Below are positions 39,194 through 48,291 of a stretch of 64,000 nt of DNA, in pieces. The translations under genes were made by a program, and so were the position numbers. The notes under the pieces were generated by a model, which did no database searches, was not told the origin of the DNA, and saw only the letters and a list, made by a program, of their open reading frames with translations. The DNA is taken from positions 4,270,001-4,334,000 of the forward strand of contig NZ_CP036275.1 of the NCBI RefSeq assembly GCF_007747795.1, read 5' to 3'. The stretch is from Maioricimonas rarisocia. GTDB lineage: Bacteria > Planctomycetota > Planctomycetia > Planctomycetales > Planctomycetaceae. Within the stretch, counting starts at the first letter, position 1. Every line of letters begins with the position of its first letter.

Positions 39194-40717
39194 CTACTTG
39201 AACGTATCGCCGTACTTCTGCCGCATCGCCCGCAACGTCTTCGCCCGCTCTTCCCGGATCATCGACCAGATCCGGACGCGTTTTTCGGCACCGGCGGCGA
39301 CCGCAGCCGCCTGCTTCTCACGCACTTCCTGAAGATTGCTGGTGACGTTGTAGCTGCTTGGTTTGGCTCCCACGCCGCCCCAGATGTTCATCGCTGCCCA
39401 CCCCGGATCGAAATGCGCATTGTAGGTCACCGACTTCTGCAATGTGTTCACCTGAATCGGCACACCACGCAGCGAGACTGCCAGCGCCCGCAGCTTCGAA
39501 CTGACATCCGCACCAAACTCCTGCAGTGCCGGATCGACACCACTGACCGGCAGGTCGTCGATCTTCTCCGCGAAGTTGTCGTGCCAGGTCGCGGTCCGCT
39601 GATAGTCCTTCGCCCGACGGTTGGCCCGCTCGAGATCATTGATGATCTGGTTGACCGAATTCCAGTACTGCAACGAAGCGTCTGCATTCAGGCGGTCCGC
39701 AGTGGGTTCTGGCGTTTCCGGAGCGGCGGGAGGCGCGTCGCTCGTGGCCACCGCTGCCTGGGCCGGCTGGTGATGGGGGTGCGGTGACACGACCATCGAC
39801 ATGATGCGGCGCAGTCCGGTGTCGGTCAGCGGTCCGGAGAGAATCACCGAGTTTCCTTCGACGCGATCGGAGGCGTCCGAAAGATCGTCGATCGCAGCGC
39901 CGGCATCGCCCAGCGCTTCGATAATCAGCGGTTTAACGAACTGGCCCACTCGGCCCGGTTCGTCCTGAAAGTCGATCGCGACCGTCAACCGCGTCGTATC
40001 AGCGACAATGATTTCGCCGCGGATTCCCCGCAGACCCGCGAACAGTCGCGCCAGAGCGTCGACAGCCTCCGACTGCCCGCGAACCTCGGGTGAAGCCGCA
40101 ATCCGATCGCGCAGTACCTGCGGATCGAACATCTCTTCGAGGTCGAAGCAGAGGAGAACCTGAGCGTCCGACCCGGCCGCCGTCTGCGTCAGGTACTGCG
40201 ACATCAGACCGCTGCGGCTCGAATCGCGCCCTCGCTGAATCCAGCGTGCCACGTCCTGCCGAAACGCGGGGCTCATCACTCCCAGCAGCTTCGGTCCGAA
40301 CTGCACGAAGAAACTGTCCCGAGGCGAACGGACGACCGGTTCACCCCGAATTGTCTGGACCGTTGCGTGCTCGTGGGCCGCAACGTCCTGAATGTTGATT
40401 TCTTTCGACGCCGCGAGGAGCGCAACCGACCAGCCACCTCCCGTATCACCCGCATGCAGATGAGACGCGCGAACGAGAAGCTCCGTCCAGGGCGGGATGA
40501 CTTCGGCACCGGCCAGGAACTGCTGCTGCTGCGTTTTCGCCCAGTCTTCCTGCATCGCCCGGGGGGATTCGAGGATGTCCTTCACGCGGACCACGATGAG
40601 CGCGTTCGCGTCGTCCGGCAGATACTCCATCAGTTCGTTCAGTTCGTCTCCACGAGAGACGGATGACACAGCCTGAAACGCCAGGACAATACCCAGGCAG
40701 AAACCGAAATGTCGCAT
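39194..40717 (-). CDS. exported protein of unknown function
   Basis: The 507-residue protein has a signal peptide (RHFGFCLGIVLAFQAVSSVS) and a mature part starting DELNELMEYLPDDANALIVV. That opening, with repeated alpha/beta blocks (LLVRASHLHAGDTGGGW, ARLFAGLRGIRGEIIVAD), resembles DUF3352-type proteins that sum inhibitor-like scores, but the match is weak. A Pro/Ala-rich linker (about 370-400) separates a helical C-terminal domain ending in a charged MIREERAKTLRAMRQKYG. Start ATG 40717; 98 codons of upstream open frame lack signal or similarity. Confidence 0.7.
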   Translation of the reverse strand: MRHFGFCLGIVLAFQAVSSVSRGDELNELMEYLPDDANALIVVRVKDILESPRAMQEDWAKTQQQQFLAGAEVIPPWTELLVRASHLHAGDTGGGWSVALLAASKEINIQDVAAHEHATVQTIRGEPVVRSPRDSFFVQFGPKLLGVMSPAFRQDVARWIQRGRDSSRSGLMSQYLTQTAAGSDAQVLLCFDLEEMFDPQVLRDRIAASPEVRGQSEAVDALARLFAGLRGIRGEIIVADTTRLTVAIDFQDEPGRVGQFVKPLIIEALGDAGAAIDDLSDASDRVEGNSVILSGPLTDTGLRRIMSMVVSPHPHHQPAQAAVATSDAPPAAPETPEPTADRLNADASLQYWNSVNQIINDLERANRRAKDYQRTATWHDNFAEKIDDLPVSGVDPALQEFGADVSSKLRALAVSLRGVPIQVNTLQKSVTYNAHFDPGWAAMNIWGGVGAKPSSYNVTSNLQEVREKQAAAVAAGAEKRVRIWSMIREERAKTLRAMRQKYGDTFK

Positions 40718-40964
40718 GCTCGCTTGGCTCCAGATGCTCGTTCTCGGGGAATCGTGTTGACGCGATCGTCGCGCCCCGCGCCTGACCCGCATCGTCCCCG
40801 GGGCGCCAGCGTCGATGCGGCACTTCCAGCATATCATCTGAGGACCGAGCGTTCCCGCAAAACCCGGCCTCGAACTCGCGAGATCCGGACAACATTTCGC
40901 CCGTCTCCGCGAAAGATTCACGCGACGCGGTCCGCTGGCACCAGGCCGACCGCATGAAGAACCA

Positions 40965-41951
40965 TCAGACCGTTCGAAAAGTCGACGAGTCCCGATTGCA
41001 GGTCGCACCATGCGAAAGGGGACGTGTGATCAGCGTTTCGCATCCCTCCAGGCGATCGTCCTCACGCAGCTGCCGGACGAGTCGTTCGGCAGCGACCGGC
41101 TGCTCCAGCGGGACAACGATCGTCGGTCCCCACGACGTCTGAGCCACGCCGCGCACGCCCATCCGTTCAAGATGCGCGGCAAGTTCGGCCATTTGCGGGT
41201 CGGCGAAGATCCCCCCCTGAATCGGTGCGAAGTATTCGCCCACGCAACGACCGTACTCTTCGAGTCCGGCGGCAAACTCGTTGAACGCCCCGGCCCGGAC
41301 CGCCGGCATCACCTCGGTCAGGACCAGCCGTGCCAGCGTGCCGATCCGTGCGGCATCCATCGGAGGCAGACGGCGGAAGCCGAGCGTTTCCGCCGTTCCC
41401 GAAAGGCCACCCCGGTCGATCGGGCGGATTGCGACGAACCTCCAGTCGTCCGGCACGTCAAGACGACAGGCGATGTCACCGATCGCTTCGCCCGATCGCT
41501 TCCCGGCATCGCACAGGAATCCGCCCGACAGAAATCCGTGAATACCGATCGCCGACCGGTCGCCGCGCCCACCGATTCGCGCGAGGGTGTTGGCGTCGGC
41601 ACGTCCCCCGGCAAGTTCGATCAGTCCGCGGGCCACGGCCAGCGACAGTTGCGTTCCCGAACCGAACCCGCAATGCGCAGGTGGAACGTCGTTGATTCGA
41701 ACGGCAAAGCCGCTCGTACCTTCAGCCAGTCCGAACTCGCGAAATCGCTCGAGCACGCCACGAACACGTCGCGCCACGTCCGGATCGGCCTGGCATTCGT
41801 CGACCTCCGCCGGCGCGACCCGCACCGTGCAGCCGGGACGGTCGATCATCAGCCCGATTCCACCAAACGAGCGACCTGGACCGTCATGAACAGCAAGCGG
41901 ACCGAAGTGAAGTCTGGCACCGGTTTGAATCGTCACCTGCAGATCATTCAT
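40965..41951 (-). CDS. beta-ribofuranosylaminobenzene 5'-phosphate synthase family protein
   Basis: The 328-residue GHMP-fold protein resembles beta-RFAP synthase, which joins 4-hydroxybenzoate or 4-aminobenzoate to PRPP in the first step of methanopterin synthesis. Seen are ARLHFGPLAVHDGPGRSFGG, the phosphate-binding loop PPAHCGFGSGTQLSLAVARG, GRGDRSAIGIHGFLSGGF and the C-terminal GVAQTSWGPTIVVPL. Planctomycetes are known to carry archaeal-like H4MPT-linked C1 genes. The start overlaps the stop of the DUF447 gene by 4 bp (ATGA), so the two form a coupled operon. Confidence 0.88.
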   Translation of the reverse strand: MNDLQVTIQTGARLHFGPLAVHDGPGRSFGGIGLMIDRPGCTVRVAPAEVDECQADPDVARRVRGVLERFREFGLAEGTSGFAVRINDVPPAHCGFGSGTQLSLAVARGLIELAGGRADANTLARIGGRGDRSAIGIHGFLSGGFLCDAGKRSGEAIGDIACRLDVPDDWRFVAIRPIDRGGLSGTAETLGFRRLPPMDAARIGTLARLVLTEVMPAVRAGAFNEFAAGLEEYGRCVGEYFAPIQGGIFADPQMAELAAHLERMGVRGVAQTSWGPTIVVPLEQPVAAERLVRQLREDDRLEGCETLITRPLSHGATCNRDSSTFRTV

Positions 41952-42535
41952 GCGACCGGCTTCCCGGAAGCGGCCATCTCGGCGACATACTGCTCGACGA
42001 ACGAGAATGCCCGGTGTTCGGTATCCCCGCCTGTCTTCTCGACCAGCGGGCGAAGACGCTCCATCTCTTCGACGACGGCCGAGGCGGCCATCAGATGCAG
42101 CCGCGTAGCAAGAATCGTCGCTTCGAGCACGGCGTGACAGGCGCGGTTGAAGCCGAAGAAGTCGCGCTGCCGTCCATCATGAACGATGCGGGTCCTCAAT
42201 TCTGCACGTTTGTCGTCCAGATTGATGTCGGTGACCTCGAACTCGTGCCACCGGCACGCGGCTGAAAGAATCTCGCCATCGATCACGTGAGCCGGCACGG
42301 TCGCAGGTGCTTCGACGAGACGGTTGAGTGCCGCACGGGCGATCAGCTCAACATCGTCGACGATGAGGAAGACTCCACACCGCGTGCGCAGAAGATTCTG
42401 GCACGTCAGCGATGACTGGAAGGGCCTCAACAGCAGTGAGGAGAGTTCCCGGTCCACGATCGGCCCCATCGGCGCCACATTGACGGACCGATCGGCGTTT
42501 CGCGACGTAACAATACCTTCGAGAATCAGCGGCAC
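41948..42535 (-). CDS. DUF447 family protein
   Basis: The 195-residue product has the DUF447 N-terminus (EGIVTSRNADRSVNVAPMGP), a conserved CQNLLRTRCGVFLIVDDVEL stretch and a C-terminal helix pair (ATILATRLHLMAASAVVEE). The family looks like a split-barrel flavin-binding fold and, in methanogens, methylotrophs and planctomycetes, travels with tetrahydromethanopterin genes; the reaction is not known. It starts at GTG 42535. It lies upstream of, and coupled to, the beta-RFAP synthase gene. Confidence 0.82.
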   Translation of the reverse strand: MPLILEGIVTSRNADRSVNVAPMGPIVDRELSSLLLRPFQSSLTCQNLLRTRCGVFLIVDDVELIARAALNRLVEAPATVPAHVIDGEILSAACRWHEFEVTDINLDDKRAELRTRIVHDGRQRDFFGFNRACHAVLEATILATRLHLMAASAVVEEMERLRPLVEKTGGDTEHRAFSFVEQYVAEMAASGKPVA

Positions 42536-42679
42536 AGCAGACAGATCTTCAACGGTTGGAGGGACCCGAAGATGATAGGGTCCGACGCATCCGCCCGGCT
42601 GTCAACCCTCCACGCGCTGCCAGCCATTTCCGTGCGCCGCCAGTACTTTTCGTTGGTCAGTCCGTCCGCAAACGTTTCG

Positions 42680-43621
42680 TCAGTGAGCGGCGATCGTAAG
42701 ATTCATCGACATCGCCAGATCCTGAACTTTTTCGATGGCGCGAATCTGCAACTGTCGCACACGCTCCTTGCTCAGCCCCATTTCGCCGGCCAGCGTCTTG
42801 AGGGTCTGCCCCGAGTCGTCGTCCGCTTCCCCGAGGCCGAACCGCCGCTGCATGATGTACAACTCACGTTCGTCCAGGCAGTCTTCCAGCCGGGAGATAA
42901 GAGTCGTCGCGACCTTGTGCTGGGCAACCTGTTCCAGTTCGTCTTCGACGGGCGAATCGACAGAAGTCTCGACCAGGACTTCCGACGACGTGGCGATCTC
43001 GAATGATCGTCGCCTCTGTCGACGCTGCATCTGACGATAGAAGTGCCTCTGGACCGCGTGCGTCGCGTAGGTGCTGAAGCGGAAGCCCCGACTGCAGTCA
43101 AACTTCTCGACGGCGTTCATCAGGATCATGTTGCCATCGCTGAGAAGCTCCTCGAACTCGTTCGAGGAATGCGAAAACTTGCGGGCGAGTGCGACCACCA
43201 GCCGCAGGTTCGCGCGGGCGATCTCGTTTCGCGTCGCTTCCGCTTCGTCCAGCAATGCTTCGATCTGCTCGACGATGTTCCGCCTGGGACGGGTCTTTGA
43301 AAGCTGACTCTTCAGCCGACTCGCCTGGTACTTCAGGAAATTCATCTTCTGAAACAGATGAAATTCCCCCTCGGGCGTCAGCAGCGGCGAGCGGGCCAGT
43401 TCGGCCCAGTAGTTTCCGCGCTGCCGGGACGAAGCAGTCGACCGGGCACCCGAATCGCCGTCCGACTGATACATCGCGTCGGGGGCCGTGCGGGCCTCTT
43501 CGGGCGAGAGCCGCGCGAACTTTCGGTTATGGATGAACGAGATCGATTGTTCGTGAAGATTGCGGGCTCGGGTGCGAAGCTCGGCCCTCGGCGAATCGGC
43601 AACTGGAGAGGAAACGCTCAT
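42680..43621 (-). CDS. sigma-70 family RNA polymerase sigma factor
   Basis: The 313-residue factor has a divergent N-terminus of about 70 residues and region 1.2-like LARSPLLTPEGEFHLFQKM. Region 2 follows (NLRLVVALARKFSHSSNEFE, LLSDGNMILMNAVEKFDCSR, FRFSTYATHAVQRHFYRQM), with the core-binding and -10 recognition helices. Then come a region 3-like linker and region 4 (LKTLAGEMGLSKERVRQLQI). Region 2 and 4 are close to primary-type factors, but it is shorter and lacks the long region 1.1, so it is an alternative (group 2/3) factor. It is divergent from the photolyase operon with a 152-bp shared upstream region. Confidence 0.92.
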   Translation of the reverse strand: MSVSSPVADSPRAELRTRARNLHEQSISFIHNRKFARLSPEEARTAPDAMYQSDGDSGARSTASSRQRGNYWAELARSPLLTPEGEFHLFQKMNFLKYQASRLKSQLSKTRPRRNIVEQIEALLDEAEATRNEIARANLRLVVALARKFSHSSNEFEELLSDGNMILMNAVEKFDCSRGFRFSTYATHAVQRHFYRQMQRRQRRRSFEIATSSEVLVETSVDSPVEDELEQVAQHKVATTLISRLEDCLDERELYIMQRRFGLGEADDDSGQTLKTLAGEMGLSKERVRQLQIRAIEKVQDLAMSMNLTIAAH

Positions 43622-43685
43622 GCTCGCAGCCCTTTTTTTGCGAATGGTTCACCGCTGAGCGGTGTTCCCGTAAGCCAGAACGCAT

Positions 43686-43713
43686 TTGAAATCGTCCAAC
43701 TCAACAGTATGAT
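43686..43713 (+). promoter_or_regulatory. sigma-70 type promoter of the photolyase operon
   Basis: TTGAAA (43686-43691) and TATGAT (43708-43713) are 16 bp apart, with transcription expected near 43720 and a leader of about 54 nt. The -35 hexamer overlaps the first copy of the AAATCGTCC repeat. Confidence 0.65.
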
Positions 43714-43758
43714 ACGAGAAGAAACGCTCACGGCAAGCGAAAATCGTCCAAATCGTCC
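43689..43758 (+). promoter_or_regulatory. AAATCGTCC direct repeats, candidate operator
   Basis: Three exact copies of AAATCGTCC lie at 43689-43697, 43741-43749 and 43750-43758, the last two head to tail. The first covers the -35/spacer of the photolyase promoter and the other two lie in the early transcribed leader. This is a plausible binding array for the MerR-like regulator encoded at the end of the operon or for another repressor; the link is inferred. Confidence 0.55.
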
Positions 43759-43773
43759 ATCCGCAGCAGGGCT

Positions 43774-45213
43774 ATGGCTGAAGCAACCTCTATCGTCTGG
43801 CTCCGACGGGATTTGCGCCTCGCCGACAATCCTGCCCTCGAGTTTGCCGCGTCGCACGCAGACACCGTAATCCCGCTGTTTATCTGGGATCTGGACGAAG
43901 AAGGCGGCTGGTCGCCCGGCGAAGCGAGCCGGTGGTGGCTGCATCATTCACTGACGGCTTTGGACGATTCGCTTGCCGAAAGAGGCTCGAAGCTGGTCAT
44001 CCGTTCCGGCAATCCGCACGAGATCATTGCGGATCTCGTCGACTCCACCGGAGCAGCACTGGTGACCTGGAATCGCCGCTATGAGCCAGCCGCAATCGAA
44101 CAGGACCGCCGGATCAAAGAGGCGCTGAAGTCCGCTGGCTGTGAGGTAAGAAGCTTCAACGGCAGCCTGCTTCGCGAGCCGTGGGAGATCGAGACCGGAC
44201 AGGGTGAGCCCTACAAGGTGTTCACGCCGTTCTGGAAGTCCCTGCGGGCGAACCTGGGCGACGTGGAACCTTACGCGGCTCCCGACACCGTCCCGGCCCC
44301 GGAATCCTGGCCGGATTCGATGCAGGTCGATGACCTGAATCTGCTTCCCGCGATCAACTGGGACGCGGACTTCCATGACGCCTGGACTCCCGGCGAGGCG
44401 GGCGCGCAGCAGCGGCTGGACGAATTCCTCGCATCCCGGATGGCGAACTACGACGAAATGCGCGATCGTCCCGACCGGGCCGGCACGTCGGAACTCTCGG
44501 CACATCTGCACTTCGGGGAAATCACGCCGCGGCAGATCTATGCGGAGGTCAATCACTCGAACCTCAACGGCCGCACCCGCAAGAGCGCGGATGTGTTCCT
44601 CAGCGAGGTGGGCTGGCGGGAGTTCGCACACCATCTGCTGTACCACTTCCCCGAAACGACCGACCAGCCACTCCGTGAACAGTTTGAACGATTTCCTTGG
44701 GGCAACTCTGAGTCGGCCCTCCAGGCGTGGCAGAAAGGGCAGACAGGCTACCCGATCGTTGACGCGGGGATGCGTCAGCTATGGGCCATCGGCTGGATGC
44801 ACAACCGGGTGCGGATGATCGTCGGATCGTTCCTCACCAAGGATCTGTTGCAACCCTGGCAGCAGGGGTCGAAGTGGTTCTGGGACACCCTGGTCGACGC
44901 GGATCTGGCCAACAACACGCTCGGCTGGCAATGGGTCGCCGGCTGCGGCGCCGACGCGTCTCCGTTCTTTCGGGTCTTCAATCCGGTCCTGCAGGGGGAG
45001 AAGTTCGACCCGGATGGCGAATACGTCCGCCGCTGGGTTCCCGAACTGGCGGATCTGCCGAACAAATGGATCCACAAGCCCTGGGCGGCTTCCGACCAGG
45101 TGCTGGCAGATGCTGGCGTGACACTCGGCGAGACGTATCCCGAGCCGATCGTCGATCACAGCGAGGCCCGCAAGGCGGCGCTGGCGGCCTACAACGAGTT
45201 CAAGGGCGGATAG
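43774..45213 (+). CDS. phrB: deoxyribodipyrimidine photolyase (class I, cryptochrome/photolyase family)
   Basis: Repairs cyclobutane pyrimidine dimers using blue light and FADH-. The 479-residue product has the N-terminal antenna-binding domain (SIVWLRRDLRLADNPALEFA) and the C-terminal FAD-binding domain with FLSEVGWREFAHHLLYHFPE, TGYPIVDAGMRQLWAIGWMH, NRVRMIVGSFLTKDLLQPWQ, WFWDTLVDADLANNTLGWQW and FFRVFNPVLQGEKFDPDGEY, all typical of CPD photolyases. ATG 43774 is preceded by AGCAGGG. First gene of a unit with the SRPBCC and regulator genes; the next frame opens at a GTG that overlaps its TAG stop. Confidence 0.95.
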   Translation: MAEATSIVWLRRDLRLADNPALEFAASHADTVIPLFIWDLDEEGGWSPGEASRWWLHHSLTALDDSLAERGSKLVIRSGNPHEIIADLVDSTGAALVTWNRRYEPAAIEQDRRIKEALKSAGCEVRSFNGSLLREPWEIETGQGEPYKVFTPFWKSLRANLGDVEPYAAPDTVPAPESWPDSMQVDDLNLLPAINWDADFHDAWTPGEAGAQQRLDEFLASRMANYDEMRDRPDRAGTSELSAHLHFGEITPRQIYAEVNHSNLNGRTRKSADVFLSEVGWREFAHHLLYHFPETTDQPLREQFERFPWGNSESALQAWQKGQTGYPIVDAGMRQLWAIGWMHNRVRMIVGSFLTKDLLQPWQQGSKWFWDTLVDADLANNTLGWQWVAGCGADASPFFRVFNPVLQGEKFDPDGEYVRRWVPELADLPNKWIHKPWAASDQVLADAGVTLGETYPEPIVDHSEARKAALAAYNEFKGG

Positions 45214-45269
45214 TGGAAGGGGAGGAACGTCCGGACGGGACGACAGGAATGGACAGATCCGAGGATGTG

Positions 45270-45827
45270 ATGCACGAGAAGAGAGCGGGGAACGCTGGGG
45301 CCGAAATCAGGATTGAACAGGCTGCAGGTGAGCCGGGGGTCCACGAGTTGACCACCCAGCTCTGGCTGCCGGTCCGCCGGGCCCGCGTCTTTGACTTTTT
45401 CTCGGACGCGTTCCAGCTGGAATCGATCACGCCGCCGTGGCTGCACTTTCATGTGCTCACGCCAGCGCCGATCGAGATGCACCAGGGACGGCAGATCGAC
45501 TACGCTCTGCGACTTCGGGGAATTCCGATCCGGTGGCGATCGGAGATCACCACCTGGGATCCGCCCCACGCCTTTGTTGATGAGCAGCGGCGGGGCCCCT
45601 ACCGACTGTGGCACCACGAACACCAGTTTTGCGAACAGGCGGGCGGCACGCTCGTGGTCGACAAAGTCCAATTTTCCGTACCGTGTGACCGATTGCTGAG
45701 CCGCATGTTCGTGGCGCCGGACCTCCATCGCATCTTCAGCTACCGCCAGCAGCGACTGCAGACGTTGTTGCGACCGGATCATGACGACCGGCCGCAGATC
45801 TTCGCGAAGTCTCGCGGCGATCAATGA
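45270..45827 (+). CDS. SRPBCC (START/polyketide cyclase-like) family protein
   Basis: The 185-residue product aligns with cyclase/dehydrase-type SRPBCC proteins: HELTTQLWLPVRRARVFDFF near the N-terminus, ITPPWLHFHVLTPAPIEMH, GIPIRWRSEITTWDPPHAFV and YRLWHHEHQFCEQAGGTLVV. These form a deep hydrophobic pocket for a lipid or pigment-like ligand. SRPBCC genes are often found with photolyase genes in light-induced clusters. GTG 45213 and ATG 45249 are alternative starts; the ATG at 45270 has GAGGA upstream. Its stop overlaps the regulator start by 4 bp (ATGA). Confidence 0.8.
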   Translation: MHEKRAGNAGAEIRIEQAAGEPGVHELTTQLWLPVRRARVFDFFSDAFQLESITPPWLHFHVLTPAPIEMHQGRQIDYALRLRGIPIRWRSEITTWDPPHAFVDEQRRGPYRLWHHEHQFCEQAGGTLVVDKVQFSVPCDRLLSRMFVAPDLHRIFSYRQQRLQTLLRPDHDDRPQIFAKSRGDQ

Positions 45828-46768
45828 GTTCTTCCGCGCGTCTGCCGGTCCGACAGCAGACGCAGGAAATCATCCGAAGTCGGGAACGACAGGCCTCACT
45901 GATGAAGGAACTTGTTTCTCCGAAACAGGTGGCCCGGGCCATCGGTGCCAGCGAGTCATCGGTCAAGCGATGGTGCGACCAGGGGGTGATCTCCACCGTC
46001 CGGACGGCCGGCGGTCACCGGCGGATCCCGGTCAATGCCGTGCTGTCGTTTGCCAAGTCGCATGGCCACAAACTGGTCCAGCCGGAGGTGCTCGGGTTGC
46101 CTCCCAGCACGACCGGCGCCGGCGAGCGTTCACTCGAGCGTGCCCGCAAGCGGCTACTCGCCGCACTTGTGTCAGGGGAGGACGTCCTCTCGCGACAGCT
46201 CGTCCTCGACCTGTACATTGCCAAGCATCGCGTCAGCCGCATCTGCGACGAAGTTCTCGCGCCGGTGTTTCACGAAATCGGCGACCTGTGGGAGTGTGGA
46301 GACGCTGAGGTCTATCAGGAACGACGGGCCTGCGAGATTTGCCTGCGAGTGCTGCACGAACTGGAACGGCTCATGCCCCCCGTCCCCGCAGACGGACCGG
46401 TCGCGATCGGCGGGGCGCTGGATCTTGATCCGTACTCGCTGCCGACAACGATGGCCGAGCTCACCATGCGGCAATGCGGCTGGAAGGGCGTCTCCCTGGG
46501 GAGCCTGCTGCCGGCCGCTTCGATTGCCAATGCCATCGCCGACATCGGGCCCCGGCTGGTCTGGATCAGCGTCTCCCACGCCGACGACGCCGACCGGATT
46601 GTCGAAGCGATGAATCAGGTCTACGAAGCGGCCCGCAAGCACAAGGCCGCCCTGGCCGTGGGCGGAGCGGCACTGACCGAGGAGATCCGCCGCCGCGTCC
46701 GCTACAGCGCGTTCTGCGACACGATGGCGCACCTCGAAACGTTCGCCGATTCACTCACGTCGAACTGA
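45824..46768 (+). CDS. MerR-like regulator with degenerate B12-binding (CarH/LitR-type) domain
   Basis: The 314-residue product has an HTH near residues 29-82 (LVSPKQVARAIGASESSVKR, then GGHRRIPVNAVLSFA), a helical cap (about 100-180) and a Rossmann-like domain resembling B12-binding CarH/LitR light sensors. The cap keeps Trp156 and Glu166 in LWECGDAEVYQERRA, spaced as the W-x9-EH of CarH, but the following His is Arg167. The His after the Trp is Glu157, and the axial His of the ExHxxG motif is Asp202 (DLDPYSL). It probably does not hold cobalamin in the known way. It is last in the photolyase operon and may control it. A shorter start at 45902 is possible. Confidence 0.8.
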   Translation: MSSSARLPVRQQTQEIIRSRERQASLMKELVSPKQVARAIGASESSVKRWCDQGVISTVRTAGGHRRIPVNAVLSFAKSHGHKLVQPEVLGLPPSTTGAGERSLERARKRLLAALVSGEDVLSRQLVLDLYIAKHRVSRICDEVLAPVFHEIGDLWECGDAEVYQERRACEICLRVLHELERLMPPVPADGPVAIGGALDLDPYSLPTTMAELTMRQCGWKGVSLGSLLPAASIANAIADIGPRLVWISVSHADDADRIVEAMNQVYEAARKHKAALAVGGAALTEEIRRRVRYSAFCDTMAHLETFADSLTSN

Positions 46769-46809
46769 CCCGGGACGACGCGGCCTGGCCGCCCGATTGA
46801 CCGCAGCAA

Positions 46810-48291
46810 TCAGGAATCGGTGTTTCGGACCAGCAGCGCCTGGTAACTGCCGTCGCCGGGCTGGCCAGGAACGTGGATCTGCTCTTTCTCGATTCGCCAG
46901 ATGTCCTGACGAATGAGCACATCACGCACGAGTTCGGCGTTCTCGTCGGGGAACATGCTGCAGGTCGAGTAGACGACACGGCCACGGGGCTTGGCATGAG
47001 CCATTGCGGCCGCCAGCAGCCGCCGCTGCGTCACAGCCAGTTCGCGGAGGTGATCCGGTTCCATCCGCCAGCGTGCTTCCGGCCGCTTGCCGAGCACACC
47101 GCTGTTCGAACAGGGGACGTCGACCAGCACCGCATCAAACAGTCGCTGGGGCACGTCGCTGAGGTCGGCCGAAACCTGCATGATTTCGATCGCCCGCAGG
47201 CCCAGCCGGCGAATGTTCCCTTCGACCTGCTGCAGCCGGCCGGCATCGACATCGGTCGAGAAGATGCGTCCTTCGCAGGAAATCAGTTCGGCCATGTGCG
47301 CCGTCTTCCCGCCGGGCGCCGCACAAACATCCCAGATGGACTCTCCCACCTTGGGGTCCAGCAGCCGGGCCGCGTGCATGGCCGATTCGTCCTGCACGCT
47401 GAACCAGCCTTCGGCAAATCCGGGGATGTCTTCGACGCGAATCGTGCCGGGCAGGCGGATCGATTCCGGAAAGGCTCCTTCCGTCGCCTCGACGCCGGCC
47501 GTTCGCAGGACATCGAGCACCTTTTCACGATCGGTTCGCAACAGGTTCACGCGCAGTCCCATCATTCCGGGACTGTTGAACCAGTTGCACAGCCGGACTG
47601 CCTCGTCCCAGCCGGACAGTTCCAGCCAGCGGGCGGTGATCCACTCGGGGTAGCTGAATGCCGCGGCAAGGTACGCGGCCTGATTCTCTTCCGGATCGGG
47701 CAGCAGCGGCTTGTTCACGCGGCGGGCCCGCACGGCGGGATCATCGTTGCGACCGTTGAGCGGAATCGTGTCGCTGGCGAGTGTCGCCGTCATCTCGTCA
47801 GTCAGATCACTCTGCAACGTCCGCAGAACCGCATTCAGAAAACCGGCCCAGCGGGGCATGCCGATCTGATGCGCGACGCCGACCGTTTCGTGAACGGCCG
47901 CGTGCGGCGGAACGGACTCGAGCAACAGCAACTGGTACGCGCCCAGCATCAGCAGCGCACGCAGGCCTGTCTCCAGTTCCTCCGCGGGACGCCTCAGATA
48001 GGAGTCGAGGATCGTCTCGAGAGTCGCCCGCCTGCGGACGACACCGTTGGCCAGCTCGGTCGCCAGCGAACGATCGCGGCGGTCGATGTCGCCGCGCTGC
48101 ATCTGATCGGCGAGAACATGGCCGACAAACGCCCCCCGACTCAGATACGCCTCGATGGCGGCGTACGCCAGTCGGCGCGACGTGGGGCCGGTCGGACGCG
48201 ACGGACCTCGGCGCAGACCGGGGCCGGTGCGGCGGGTCCGCGGTTTTCGCGACGGTGCATTTGGTCCAGGCCTCATCTTGCGGTTCGACAC
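46810..48291 (-). CDS. rsmB: 16S rRNA (cytosine(967)-C5)-methyltransferase
   Basis: The 493-residue product has a basic tail (about 40 residues, [20 protein letters not shown]), a NusB-like N-terminal domain ([38 protein letters not shown]) and a C-terminal Rossmann methyltransferase. The SAM site is [14 protein letters not shown] and the two catalytic-cysteine motifs are [20 protein letters not shown] and [15 protein letters not shown]. It starts at GTG 48291 with a strong GGAGG four bases upstream, inside the 3' end of aroA (19-bp overlap). Confidence 0.93.
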   Translation of the reverse strand: MSNRKMRPGPNAPSRKPRTRRTGPGLRRGPSRPTGPTSRRLAYAAIEAYLSRGAFVGHVLADQMQRGDIDRRDRSLATELANGVVRRRATLETILDSYLRRPAEELETGLRALLMLGAYQLLLLESVPPHAAVHETVGVAHQIGMPRWAGFLNAVLRTLQSDLTDEMTATLASDTIPLNGRNDDPAVRARRVNKPLLPDPEENQAAYLAAAFSYPEWITARWLELSGWDEAVRLCNWFNSPGMMGLRVNLLRTDREKVLDVLRTAGVEATEGAFPESIRLPGTIRVEDIPGFAEGWFSVQDESAMHAARLLDPKVGESIWDVCAAPGGKTAHMAELISCEGRIFSTDVDAGRLQQVEGNIRRLGLRAIEIMQVSADLSDVPQRLFDAVLVDVPCSNSGVLGKRPEARWRMEPDHLRELAVTQRRLLAAAMAHAKPRGRVVYSTCSMFPDENAELVRDVLIRQDIWRIEKEQIHVPGQPGDGSYQALLVRNTDS

